Shown: positions 9,448-17,117 of the stretch, piece by piece
Layout of the letters: every line of letters begins with the position of its first letter
Numbering within the stretch: the first letter of the stretch is position 1
Assembly (NCBI GenBank): GCA_910584125.1
Contig: CAJTXU010000013.1
Span: forward strand, 7,359-71,358
Reading direction: 5' to 3'
Source: an uncultured Muribaculaceae bacterium
Lineage (GTDB): Bacteria > Bacteroidota > Bacteroidia > Bacteroidales > Muribaculaceae
DNA: 64,000 nt
Program-made: the position numbers and the translations under genes
The notes under the pieces: model-generated
The model's input: the letters and a program-made list of their open reading frames with translations, nothing else
What the model was told of the DNA's origin: nothing
Databases searched by the model: none

Positions 9448-9876
9448 ATGATGAAAATACTGCTATATGTGGCTTTGGCCGGGGCTCTGGCCCTGGGCGC
9501 GGGCGGCTGCCGTCATAAAGACGACGGGGGCCGCGCGGCCAACGCTCGCGCGCTGTTCGAGCGCAGCGTGCGGCTCAACGCCCTCTACACCGACAGCCTG
9601 CGGCGTGCCGGCGACTCGGCGACGATCCTACGCCTTTCGGCGGCTTACGACGACGCGCTGACACATCTCAATTTCGAGTTTCCCGCCGAGACCGACCCTG
9701 ACATGACCGAGGGCGAGAACGATACGCTCATCACGCTGACGCGCCGCTTCGTCACGCTGCGCGACTCGATGCTCTACCGTCTGGCGCATCCGCTCGTGCT
9801 GCGTCCCGACAGCGTCGCCGCCGATTCGCCGGCGCGTGACAGCGTCGGCGTCAAAGCGGCCGGAGCTCGCCCGTGA
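9448..9876 (+). CDS. Putative lipoprotein, unknown function
   Basis: A 142-residue protein with a type II signal peptide: a hydrophobic stretch then a lipobox ending LGAGGC (Cys about 21), so it is probably anchored in an outer or inner membrane leaflet. The mature part is polar, alpha-helical in composition and rich in Asp/Arg (RALFERSVRLNALYTDSL), with a Pro/Ala/Asp-rich tail. I recognise no family. Its 3' end overlaps the convergent carbonic anhydrase gene by 26 bp. It begins right after the repeat cluster downstream of uvrA. Confidence 0.7.
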   Translation: MMKILLYVALAGALALGAGGCRHKDDGGRAANARALFERSVRLNALYTDSLRRAGDSATILRLSAAYDDALTHLNFEFPAETDPDMTEGENDTLITLTRRFVTLRDSMLYRLAHPLVLRPDSVAADSPARDSVGVKAAGARP

Positions 9877-10390
9877 GCGAGTCCATGACATAGCCTCGCA
9901 CGGTGATGTCTGTCGGCATGAGCGGGTGGCGCGTCACGAGGTCCACCGTCTCGCGCACGGCGCTGTCGGTGTCGTCGAAGCCGTGCAGCCAGCTGTCGAG
10001 GTCTATGCCGCAATGGCGCATGAGGTCGATGTGCTCCTGAGGCACGCCGCGTTCGCGCATCAGATGCAGCATCTCGCCGGCATCCATGCCCTGCACGCCG
10101 CAGCCTGTATGGCCGATGACCATAATCTCCTCGACGCCGAGCTCATAGACGGCCACCAGCAGGCTGCGCATCGTCGAGTCGAACGGGTTGGTGATCGTGC
10201 CGCCGGCGTTCTTGATGATTTTCACGTCGCCGTTCTTCAGACCGAGGGCGGCCGGCAGCAGTGTGGTGAGCCGCGTGTCCATGCAGGTCACGATGGCGAT
10301 TTTCTTGTCGGGATACTTGCTCGTCCTGAACTCCTCGTAGCCCTTGCGGGCCACGAACTCCCGGTTGTATCGAAGCATTTCCTCTATCAT
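9851..10390 (-). CDS. Beta-class carbonic anhydrase
   Basis: A 179-residue beta-carbonic anhydrase, which hydrates CO2 to bicarbonate in the cytosol. The zinc ligands are visible: CMDTR (Cys with the Asp/Arg dyad) and GHTGCG (His and Cys), with the family's KNAGG segment between. The start MIEEMLRYNREF at 10390 is chosen because a TAAATTTG promoter lies at 10426-10433; the longer frame to 10501 would run through that promoter. Length and motifs fit a compact clade. The enzyme could also handle bicarbonate formed from urease-derived CO2, but that is inference. Confidence 0.93.
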   Translation of the reverse strand: MIEEMLRYNREFVARKGYEEFRTSKYPDKKIAIVTCMDTRLTTLLPAALGLKNGDVKIIKNAGGTITNPFDSTMRSLLVAVYELGVEEIMVIGHTGCGVQGMDAGEMLHLMRERGVPQEHIDLMRHCGIDLDSWLHGFDDTDSAVRETVDLVTRHPLMPTDITVRGYVMDSLTGELRPL

Positions 10391-10425
10391 GACGTTTGAG
10401 ATTTTAAAACTATAGCCTCTTTCTG

Positions 10426-10433
10426 CAAATTTA
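10426..10433 (-). promoter_or_regulatory. -7 promoter element of the carbonic anhydrase gene
   Basis: On the minus strand the sequence reads TAAATTTG, an exact TAnnTTTG match, 36 nt upstream of the chosen ATG at 10390. It decides between two possible starts. Confidence 0.6.
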
Positions 10434-10574
10434 CAAAAAAATTCCGAGATTTTCATATCGGCAGAATAATAAATCAAATCAGGCGCTTTTCGAATTTCCA
10501 TAGGAATGCCCTCCCACCGAAATAGATTCCGAAAGCGTCGCGCTTTTAATCCACAACTATTAAAATATGTTAAT

Positions 10575-10619
10575 AACTAAAATTTTAGTTGTGTAACTAA
10601 AATTTTAGTTGTAGATTTG
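10575..10619 (+). promoter_or_regulatory. Double palindromic operator and promoter of the BlaI-like gene
   Basis: A perfect 16-bp palindrome AACTAAAATTTTAGTT occurs twice, at 10575-10590 and 10595-10610, centred 20 bp (two helical turns) apart. TAGATTTG at 10612-10619 is the -7 box, so both palindromes sit between the expected -33 and -7 elements. This fits an autoregulated BlaI/MecI-type winged-helix dimer. Confidence 0.75.
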
Positions 10620-10688
10620 CGGCGTGGATGGATCCGTATGGAGAGGACATGCGGTTTCATCAGGCGTTTCACTGAAATTGAATTGGAT

Positions 10689-11135
10689 ATGGACACTGAC
10701 AAAAACAACGACCGTCGGCACAGTGGGCGGCTTTCGGCCAAAGAGGAGGCAATCATGGCATGTTTCTGGCAGCACGGGCCTCTATTCGTCCGTGAGGTGG
10801 TGGAGATGCTGCCGGAGCCCAGACCGCATTTCAACACGGTCTCGACCTTCGTCCGCAATCTTGAGGCGAAAGGCTGGCTCTCGCATGAGCAGATCGGCAA
10901 TTCCTACCGTTATTTCGCGGCCGTCGACCAGACCGACTATCGCGACAGGTCGCTGCGCGGAATGGTCTCGCGCTTCTTCGGAAACAGTTATCTCAACTTC
11001 GTGTCGGCTCTCGTCAACGACGACAAGATTTCGACCGACGAGCTCCGCGAGCTCATCGACAGCATCGAGCGCGGTAAGCGCGAGGCTTCGGATGCGGGGG
11101 CAAAGATAGGAGAGAATAGGGGGGAGGAGGTGTGA
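10689..11135 (+). CDS. BlaI/MecI/CopY family transcriptional repressor
   Basis: A 148-residue winged-helix repressor, from MDTDKNNDRR. The LSAKEEAIMACFWQHGPLFVREVVEML segment is the typical BlaI helix-turn-helix, followed by the recognition helix and wing (FNTVSTFVRNLEAKGWL) and a C-terminal dimerisation region. An upstream in-frame ATG at 10617 lies on the promoter and is rejected. The gene overlaps or abuts an M56 membrane peptidase (10-nt stretch with GGAGGAGG), the classic BlaI-BlaR1 pair, so cleavage by that peptidase probably relieves repression. No beta-lactamase is nearby; the regulated target may be the pair itself. Confidence 0.9.
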   Translation: MDTDKNNDRRHSGRLSAKEEAIMACFWQHGPLFVREVVEMLPEPRPHFNTVSTFVRNLEAKGWLSHEQIGNSYRYFAAVDQTDYRDRSLRGMVSRFFGNSYLNFVSALVNDDKISTDELRELIDSIERGKREASDAGAKIGENRGEEV

Positions 11136-11137
11136 CC

Positions 11138-12709
11138 ATGGGTGCGTTCGTAAGTTATATGCTTCAGGTGGCGGTGGTGATGACGTTGCTTTACCTTGCC
11201 TACAAATGGGTGATGGCTCCGACCACGTTCCATCGGCTGAACCGCTTCGCTCTGCTCGGCATCTACGCCGTGTCGTGGACTCTTCCGTTTGCGACCGCAT
11301 GGCTGTCGCGTGTGTCCGCCCCGACGCCGGAAATAGAGGTCGATCTGCCGGTGATGACCGAGTTCGTGTCGGTGACTGTCAGCGAGGAGGCTGGGACAGA
11401 CTGGGCGCGTGTCGCTCTGTGGGTCTACATGGCCGGTGTGGCTGTGACGGCGCTTTTCGCCGCCTTCGGTTTCGCGCGGATGCTCTACGTGATATACTCG
11501 GGACGCCCCACACGGCGCGACGGTTACGTCGAGGTGGTGAGTGACAAGGCCCCGGGACCCTTCAGCTGGGGGCGGTATGTCGTGTTGCGTCCGTGCGACT
11601 GCTACGCCGACATGCCGATGGTGACGGCCCATGAGCTCGCCCACCTGCGGAGGCGGCACTGGCTCGACCTCGCGTTGGCGCAGGTCACGGCCGTGCTGCA
11701 GTGGTTCTCGCCCGTGGTGTGGCTCATGATGCGCGACGTCAAGGACGTGCACGAGTTCGAGGTCGACGCCGAGGTGGCCGGCGACAGCCCCGCGGACTAT
11801 CAGATGATGTTATTGAAAAAGACTGTCGGCGCAAAGTTTCCAGCCTTCGCCGACAGCCTGAATCACAGTCAAATTAAAAAACGTATAACTATGATGATGA
11901 CAAAGAAGTCAAGTCCGTCACGCCGAGTGGCGGCCCTCGCGTTGCCGGCGGCGGCAGCCCTGGCGGTGTTCATGCTCTCGCAGCCTGCGGTGGCCTCGGT
12001 GGCCGACAGCCTTGCCGGCGCCACTGTCGCCGACAATCGCGACGGCAAAGTTAACGAATCTCCGGCAAATCTGCAAGTCGCGGGCAAGGTAGTCTCGATC
12101 CGCGCCACGGAAACTCCGCGTGAGTCAGTAGATGGGGCGGCCGACGCTGTCGCTACCGTAGAGACCGAAGCCGCGGCCGAGACGGAATCGGGCTCCGCCG
12201 AAGAACCGCAGAAGGCTGCCGAGGAGAAGAAGACACCGGAGCCCCCGGCCTATTTCGTCGACGGCAAGAAGTATGACGGCCATCTCACCGACCTGGATCC
12301 GAATCAGATCGCCTCGATGAGCATCGTGAAAGACGACCCAGCCTATCCGCAGGGGAAGATCATGATCACGACCAAAGGCGCGGGATCGGGCGAGAAGGTG
12401 AGGTATGCCTGCGAGAAGATGGCCGAGTTCGAGGGAGGCCAGCAGGCGTTGATGCAGTTTCTGGCCGAGAACATCAAGTGGCCCGAGGGGGCGCAGGTGC
12501 CCGACAAGCCGGCGACGGTGATCGTTTCGTTTACGATAGGCACGGACGGCAGCGTGACCGACACGGAGGTGAAGCGCGGCCAGGGAGAGGCTTTTGACGC
12601 CGAGGCGGTGCGGGTGGTGCGCCTGACGAGCGGCAAGTGGAAGCCGGCTTCCGACGGCGGCAAGCCTGTTGCGAGCCGCTTCACGATTCCCATCCGCTTC
12701 TCTCGTTAG
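11138..12709 (+). CDS. M56 (BlaR1-like) membrane peptidase with C-terminal TonB domain
   Basis: A 523-residue inner-membrane protein. The N-terminal half has four predicted TM helices and the zinc motif HELAHLRRRHWLD of M56 peptidases. A fifth TM segment (residues about 265-285) leads to an Ala/Glu/Pro-rich periplasmic stretch, a short plug-like segment (AYFVDGKKYDG) and a TonB C-terminal domain ending FTIPIRFSR. There is no penicillin-binding sensor domain, unlike BlaR1, so the signal is unknown. The start at ATG 11138 is preceded by GGAGGAGG; a GTG at 11132 overlapping the repressor stop is the alternative. It is co-transcribed with the BlaI-like repressor. Confidence 0.9.
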   Translation: MGAFVSYMLQVAVVMTLLYLAYKWVMAPTTFHRLNRFALLGIYAVSWTLPFATAWLSRVSAPTPEIEVDLPVMTEFVSVTVSEEAGTDWARVALWVYMAGVAVTALFAAFGFARMLYVIYSGRPTRRDGYVEVVSDKAPGPFSWGRYVVLRPCDCYADMPMVTAHELAHLRRRHWLDLALAQVTAVLQWFSPVVWLMMRDVKDVHEFEVDAEVAGDSPADYQMMLLKKTVGAKFPAFADSLNHSQIKKRITMMMTKKSSPSRRVAALALPAAAALAVFMLSQPAVASVADSLAGATVADNRDGKVNESPANLQVAGKVVSIRATETPRESVDGAADAVATVETEAAAETESGSAEEPQKAAEEKKTPEPPAYFVDGKKYDGHLTDLDPNQIASMSIVKDDPAYPQGKIMITTKGAGSGEKVRYACEKMAEFEGGQQALMQFLAENIKWPEGAQVPDKPATVIVSFTIGTDGSVTDTEVKRGQGEAFDAEAVRVVRLTSGKWKPASDGGKPVASRFTIPIRFSR

Positions 12710-12717
12710 GGCTGCCG

Positions 12718-12908
12718 CTTTCGGGCTTTGCCCTCAACTCCCGACGGGCTGCCGCTTTCGGGCTTTGCCCTCAACTCCTGACGGGCTGCCGCTTTCGGGC
12801 TTTGCCCTCAACTCCTGACGGGCTGCCGCTTTCAAATTAAGACGGGCCTGCGCTGTGGTTTCAGCGCAGGCCCGTTTGGAGTTGAGGGCAACTCCCGAAA
12901 GCGGAGCC
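12718..12908. repeat. 36-bp repeat cluster 2 (three direct, one inverted)
   Basis: Three direct copies of the unit seen after uvrA (CTTTCGGGCTTTGCCCTCAA...) follow the M56 stop at 12709. An inverted partial copy at 12881-12908 overlaps the 3' end of the dedA-like gene. A strong hairpin sits between the two orientations. Confidence 0.9.
12842..12875. terminator. Bidirectional terminator hairpin
   Basis: A 14-bp perfect stem (ACGGGCCTGCGCTG) with a 6-nt loop sits between the convergent M56 and DedA genes, ending in TTT. It probably stops transcription from both sides. Confidence 0.7.
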
Positions 12909-13625
12909 CTACTTGCTTTTTACGTCTTCCTTTTCGCCTGTCTCTTCCTTCTTCTTCCTTTTCTTGCCGAAGGCGTTCCAGAGGATGTAGGCTACGCAGA
13001 GGGCGAAGAGTGCGTAGCCTCCCCAGCTGAGATAGCGGTTGTATTCCTCGATTTTGTCGAAGAGCATCTGCGGGTCGACGTGGAGCGAGAGCCAGTAGCC
13101 CAGCGAGGCCAGGACGGCGTTCCACACCAGCGCGCCGAGCGCGGTGAAGAGCGCGAACTGCGCCACGTTCATGCGCGAGATGCCGGCCGGTATCGAGATG
13201 AGCTGGCGTATGGCCGGAATCAGACGGCCCACGAAGGTCGACACCGCCCCGTGCTCGTCGAAGTATTTCTCGGCCTTCTCGACCTTCTCGCGGTCGATGA
13301 GGCAGGCGTGGCCCAGACGGCTGTCGGCGAACCGGTAGACGACGGGGCGCCCCACCCAGAGGGCGAGGTAGTAGTTGATGAACGCGCCCACAAGCGCGCC
13401 GAGCGTCGCCATCACAACAACCATGAAGATGTTCATGTCGGCGCCCACGCCATAGTTGCGGCAGGCCAAGTAGGCGGCCGGCGGCACGATCACCTCCGAC
13501 GGGAAGGGGATGAAGCTGCTCTCCACCACCATGAAGATGAACACGAACCAGTAGTTGGCGTTCTCGACAAACCACTGGAAGAACTGGCTGGCGTCGAAAA
13601 TGGCCAGCGGTATCATATCAAGCAT
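12909..13625 (-). CDS. DedA family membrane protein
   Basis: A 238-residue polytopic inner-membrane protein of the DedA/SNARE-associated (VTT) family. It shows the family's ESSFIPFPSEVIVPPAAYLA segment near residue 38 and the GRLIPAIRQLISIPAGISRM motif near residue 150, whose Arg/Pro pattern is typical. The C-terminus is Lys/Glu-rich and cytosolic. DedA proteins are thought to flip lipids or carriers across the membrane and to support proton-motive force and envelope homeostasis. It is followed, after a gap of about 30 nt, by rpe on the same strand. Confidence 0.92.
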   Translation of the reverse strand: MLDMIPLAIFDASQFFQWFVENANYWFVFIFMVVESSFIPFPSEVIVPPAAYLACRNYGVGADMNIFMVVVMATLGALVGAFINYYLALWVGRPVVYRFADSRLGHACLIDREKVEKAEKYFDEHGAVSTFVGRLIPAIRQLISIPAGISRMNVAQFALFTALGALVWNAVLASLGYWLSLHVDPQMLFDKIEEYNRYLSWGGYALFALCVAYILWNAFGKKRKKKEETGEKEDVKSK

Positions 13626-13656
13626 AAATAGTCTTTCTGTTTTCGGTTTATGAATG

Positions 13657-14301
13657 TCAGAGGGCCTTGAGAGCTGCGATTGTCGCCTTCGGGTCGTCGG
13701 CGCCGAACACGTAGCTTCCCGCCACGAGCACCTCGGCGCCGGCGTCGGCGAGTTCGCGGCCGGTGTTGAGGTTTACGCCGCCGTCGATCTCGATCTCGGC
13801 CTTCGAGCCCGTCGCGTCGCGCAGGGCGCGGAGCTCCTCGACCTTGCGGAGTGTGTGGCGGATGAAGGGCTGGCCTCCGAAACCGGGGTTGACCGACATC
13901 AGTAGCACGAGGTCGAGGTCTTCGATTATGTCGGTGAGCGTCGCCACGGGCGTGGCCGGGCAGAGCGTCACGCCGGCCTTCATGCCGGCCGCATGGATCT
14001 GCTGCACGCAACTGTGCAGATGGAGGCATGCCTCCTGATGCACGTTCATGATCTCTGCCCCGAGGTCGCGCACCTGCGGGATCCACTTCTGGGGCTCCAC
14101 TATCATCAGATGCACGTCGAGGGGCTTGTCGCATATCTTCGACACAGCCTTCATCACCGGGAATCCGAATGAGATGTTGGGAACGAAAACGCCGTCCATG
14201 ACATCAAGGTGCAGGTAATCACACTCCGAGGCGTTAATCATTTCAATGTCCTTGCGCAGATCGGCGAAATCGGCCGACAGCAGCGATGGTGAGACTTTCA
14301 T
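13657..14301 (-). CDS. rpe: Ribulose-phosphate 3-epimerase
   Basis: A 214-residue TIM-barrel enzyme that interconverts ribulose-5-phosphate and xylulose-5-phosphate in the pentose-phosphate pathway. Signature segments are the N-terminal SPSLLSADFADL, LHLDVMDGVFVPNISFG with metal-binding His/Asp, VLLMSVNPGFGGQPFI, and EIDGGVN near the C-terminus. The length is typical. It lies 11 nt downstream of ligA on the same strand, so the two are probably co-transcribed. Confidence 0.96.
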   Translation of the reverse strand: MKVSPSLLSADFADLRKDIEMINASECDYLHLDVMDGVFVPNISFGFPVMKAVSKICDKPLDVHLMIVEPQKWIPQVRDLGAEIMNVHQEACLHLHSCVQQIHAAGMKAGVTLCPATPVATLTDIIEDLDLVLLMSVNPGFGGQPFIRHTLRKVEELRALRDATGSKAEIEIDGGVNLNTGRELADAGAEVLVAGSYVFGADDPKATIAALKAL

Positions 14302-14311
14302 ATGTTCAGGT

Positions 14312-16348
14312 TTAGTTGTTGTCGATTGTGTTGTCTTGCCCGGCGCCGTCGCCTATGAGGCGCAGGAACTCCTCTTCCGACAGGATCGGGATGCCGAGTT
14401 CGGCGCATTTCTCGCGCTTGGCCGGACCCATGTTCTCGCCGGCGAGCACGAACGAGGTCTTCTTCGAAATGCTGCCCGTGTTCTTGCCTCCGTGGGCCAT
14501 GATGATGTCCTTGTACTCGTCGCGGCTATGGTGCGAGAACGTTCCGGAGATCACCACCGACTTGCCCTCGAGCGCGTTGCCGGCGGCCTTCATCATGTCG
14601 GTGTCGACCTCAAGACGGACTCCGGCGCGGCGCAGGGCCTCAATGTTGTCGGCGTTCACGGGTTCGCGCAGGAAATCGTGGATGCACCTGGCGATGATCG
14701 GGCCGACGTCGGGTATGGCCGTGAGCTGTTCGAGCGTCATGGCCTGCAGGACGTCCATGCTGCCCACGGCGCGGGCTATCCGCTTGGCCGTTGTCTCGCC
14801 CACGTTCGGAATCGAAAGGGCGTATATCACGCGTTCGAAAGGCACCTGTTTCGAGTCCTCGATGCCCTTGATGATCCTGGCGGCGGTCTTGGGCCCTACC
14901 CGGTCGAGCGCGGCCAGCCTCTCCTCGGTGAGGTCGTAGAGCTGTCCGATGCGCTCCACGAGGCCCGAGGCATACAGCAGTTCGGCGGTCTCCTCGCCGA
15001 TGCCGTCGATGTTCATCATGCGGCGCGCGCAGAAGTGCTCTATCCTGCCCGTGATCTGCGGGCGGCAGCCGTACTTGTTGGGGCAGCACCAGGCGGCCTC
15101 GCCGAATATCCGCTGCAGCGGCGTGCCGCATTCGGGGCATGTCTTCACGAACTCAACCGCCTTCGCCCCCTCGGGCCGCAGCGACTTCTCCACGCCGGTG
15201 ATCTGCGGGATGATCTCGCCCGCCTTCTCCACATAGAGGCTGTCGCCCTCGTGGATGTCGAGCTCGCGCATGATATCGTCGTTATGGAGCGAGGCGCGCT
15301 TCACGACCGTTCCCGAGAGCTGCACCGGCTCGAGGTTGGCCACGGGCGTCACGATGCCCATTCGGCCCGTCTCGAACGACACGAACCGCAGCGGCGTGCA
15401 CGCCCTCTCGGGGTTGAACTTGAAGGCCACGGCCCAGCGCGGCGACTTGGCCGTGAAGCCGAGGTTGAGCTGCTGGCGCAGCGAGTTGACCTTGAACACG
15501 AGGCCGTCGGTGGCCACGGGCAGCGTCTTGCGGTGCTCGTCCCAGTATTCGATATAGCGGTCGATGTCCTCGAGCGAGTGCATCAGGCTCATGGCCTTCG
15601 ACACCTTGAAGCCCCAGTGCGAGGCGGCGAGCATGTTCTCGTAGTGGTTGTCATACGGCAGGTTGTCGCTGAGCAGATAGTAGAAGCGGGCGTCGAGATG
15701 GCGGCGCGCCACCTCGCGCGAGTCCTGCATCTTGAGCGTGCCCGAGGCCGCGTTGCGCGGGTTGGCGAAGAGAGGCTCCTCGTTGTATGCGCGCTCGGCA
15801 TTGAGACGCTCGAACACCTTCCAGGGCATGAGGATCTCGCCGCGGATCTCGAACTCGTCGGGCCAGTCGCCCGGCAGGAGCTCGAGGGGAATGCTGCGGA
15901 TCGTCTTGACGTTAGCCGTCACGTCGTCGCCCTGCGTGCCGTCGCCGCGTGTCACGGCGCGCACCATGCGGCCGTGGCGGTAGGTGATGGAGATCGACGT
16001 GCCGTCGAACTTCATCTCGCCGACGATGCTGTACTGCTCGCCGTCGAGGGCCTTGTCGATGCGCCGGGCCCACTCGTCGACCTCGTCGATCGAATAGGTG
16101 TTCGACAGCGACATCATGGGGCGCTCATGCACCACGTGCTCGAACCCCTTGGTGAGGTCGGAGCCGACGCGCCGGGTCGGCGAGAGATCGTCGGCGTATT
16201 CGGGATGCTCGGCCTCGAGGCGCTCGAGCTCCTTGAGCATCATGTCGAAGTCGAGGTCGGAGATCTCGGGCGAGTTGAGCACGTAGTAGTTGTGGTTGTG
16301 GCGGTTGATCTCCCGCCTCAGAGACTCGATTTTTTCCTTTGCATCCAT
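14312..16348 (-). CDS. ligA: NAD-dependent DNA ligase
   Basis: LigA, 678 residues (normal length), seals nicks in replication and repair using NAD. The adenylation lysine is in EMKFDGTSIS (KxDG). The domain order is Ia, nucleotidyltransferase, OB fold, a four-cysteine zinc finger (CPECGTP...CCPNKYGC), helix-hairpin-helix repeats, and a C-terminal BRCT domain beginning near residue 590 (GKSVVISGTFSHHSRDEY). It is the first of a minus-strand run with rpe and lies 14 nt after truA. Confidence 0.97.
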   Translation of the reverse strand: MDAKEKIESLRREINRHNHNYYVLNSPEISDLDFDMMLKELERLEAEHPEYADDLSPTRRVGSDLTKGFEHVVHERPMMSLSNTYSIDEVDEWARRIDKALDGEQYSIVGEMKFDGTSISITYRHGRMVRAVTRGDGTQGDDVTANVKTIRSIPLELLPGDWPDEFEIRGEILMPWKVFERLNAERAYNEEPLFANPRNAASGTLKMQDSREVARRHLDARFYYLLSDNLPYDNHYENMLAASHWGFKVSKAMSLMHSLEDIDRYIEYWDEHRKTLPVATDGLVFKVNSLRQQLNLGFTAKSPRWAVAFKFNPERACTPLRFVSFETGRMGIVTPVANLEPVQLSGTVVKRASLHNDDIMRELDIHEGDSLYVEKAGEIIPQITGVEKSLRPEGAKAVEFVKTCPECGTPLQRIFGEAAWCCPNKYGCRPQITGRIEHFCARRMMNIDGIGEETAELLYASGLVERIGQLYDLTEERLAALDRVGPKTAARIIKGIEDSKQVPFERVIYALSIPNVGETTAKRIARAVGSMDVLQAMTLEQLTAIPDVGPIIARCIHDFLREPVNADNIEALRRAGVRLEVDTDMMKAAGNALEGKSVVISGTFSHHSRDEYKDIIMAHGGKNTGSISKKTSFVLAGENMGPAKREKCAELGIPILSEEEFLRLIGDGAGQDNTIDNN

Positions 16349-16361
16349 GATACTGATAAAA

Positions 16362-17117
16362 CTAAGATAGGTAAGGGTATTTGACGTCCCAGAGGAAGAG
16401 GGCCTGCGGCGGCATCGACGTGCCGGCGGCGCATCTGTCCTTTCGGGCTATGATGTCGCTGAAACCGTCGGTCGAGAGCTTGCCGCGGCCCACGTCGACC
16501 AGAGTGCCGACGACGGCGCGCACCATGTTGCGCAGGAACCTGTCGGCCGAGATGGTGAACACGAGCCCGGGCGTACCGGTCGGGCTGACGTGTTCTTCCC
16601 ATAGCGCCTCCGAGACTCGGCAGATGTTGGTGCGGGCGTCGCTGTGGAGCTTGGCGAACGACGTGAAGTCGTCGGTCCTGGTCAGCAGCGCGGCGGCGCG
16701 GTTCATGGCCTCCATGTCGAGAGGGGAGGGGGAGCGCCATGAGAATCGGGCGTCGAACGGCGACTTGCCGAGCGAGACGAAATACTTGTACGTTCTCCCG
16801 GTGGCGTCGAAGCGGGCGTGGGCGTCGGGCGCGACGTCGATTATGTCGTGCACGGCGATGGCCGGGCCGCAGAGGCGGTCGAGGCCGCGGAGCATCCGGG
16901 CGCGGTCGGGCATGTCGCCGTCGAAGTCGAAGTGGGCGTACATCACGCGGGCGTTGACGCCCGTGTCGGTGCGTCCCGCACCGGTGACGGGCGTCTCGCG
17001 GCGCAGCAGCACGGCCAGCGCCTCCTCGAGCGTCTGCTGGACGCTCGGGGCGTTGGGCTGACGCTGCCAGCCGTTGAACGGAGAGCCGTCGTAGGAAAGC
17101 TTCAGGAACCTCCGCAT
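16362..17117 (-). CDS. truA: tRNA pseudouridine(38-40) synthase TruA
   Basis: A 251-residue TruA that isomerises uridines 38-40 in the anticodon arm of tRNAs. The catalytic Asp is in AGRTDTGVNA near residue 50, and RTYKYFV and RFLRNMVRAVVG are family motifs. The start MRRFLKLSYDG at 17117 shares one base with the speA stop (TGATG). A longer open frame to 17609 merely reads through speA in another frame and is not used. Confidence 0.96.
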   Translation of the reverse strand: MRRFLKLSYDGSPFNGWQRQPNAPSVQQTLEEALAVLLRRETPVTGAGRTDTGVNARVMYAHFDFDGDMPDRARMLRGLDRLCGPAIAVHDIIDVAPDAHARFDATGRTYKYFVSLGKSPFDARFSWRSPSPLDMEAMNRAAALLTRTDDFTSFAKLHSDARTNICRVSEALWEEHVSPTGTPGLVFTISADRFLRNMVRAVVGTLVDVGRGKLSTDGFSDIIARKDRCAAGTSMPPQALFLWDVKYPYLS

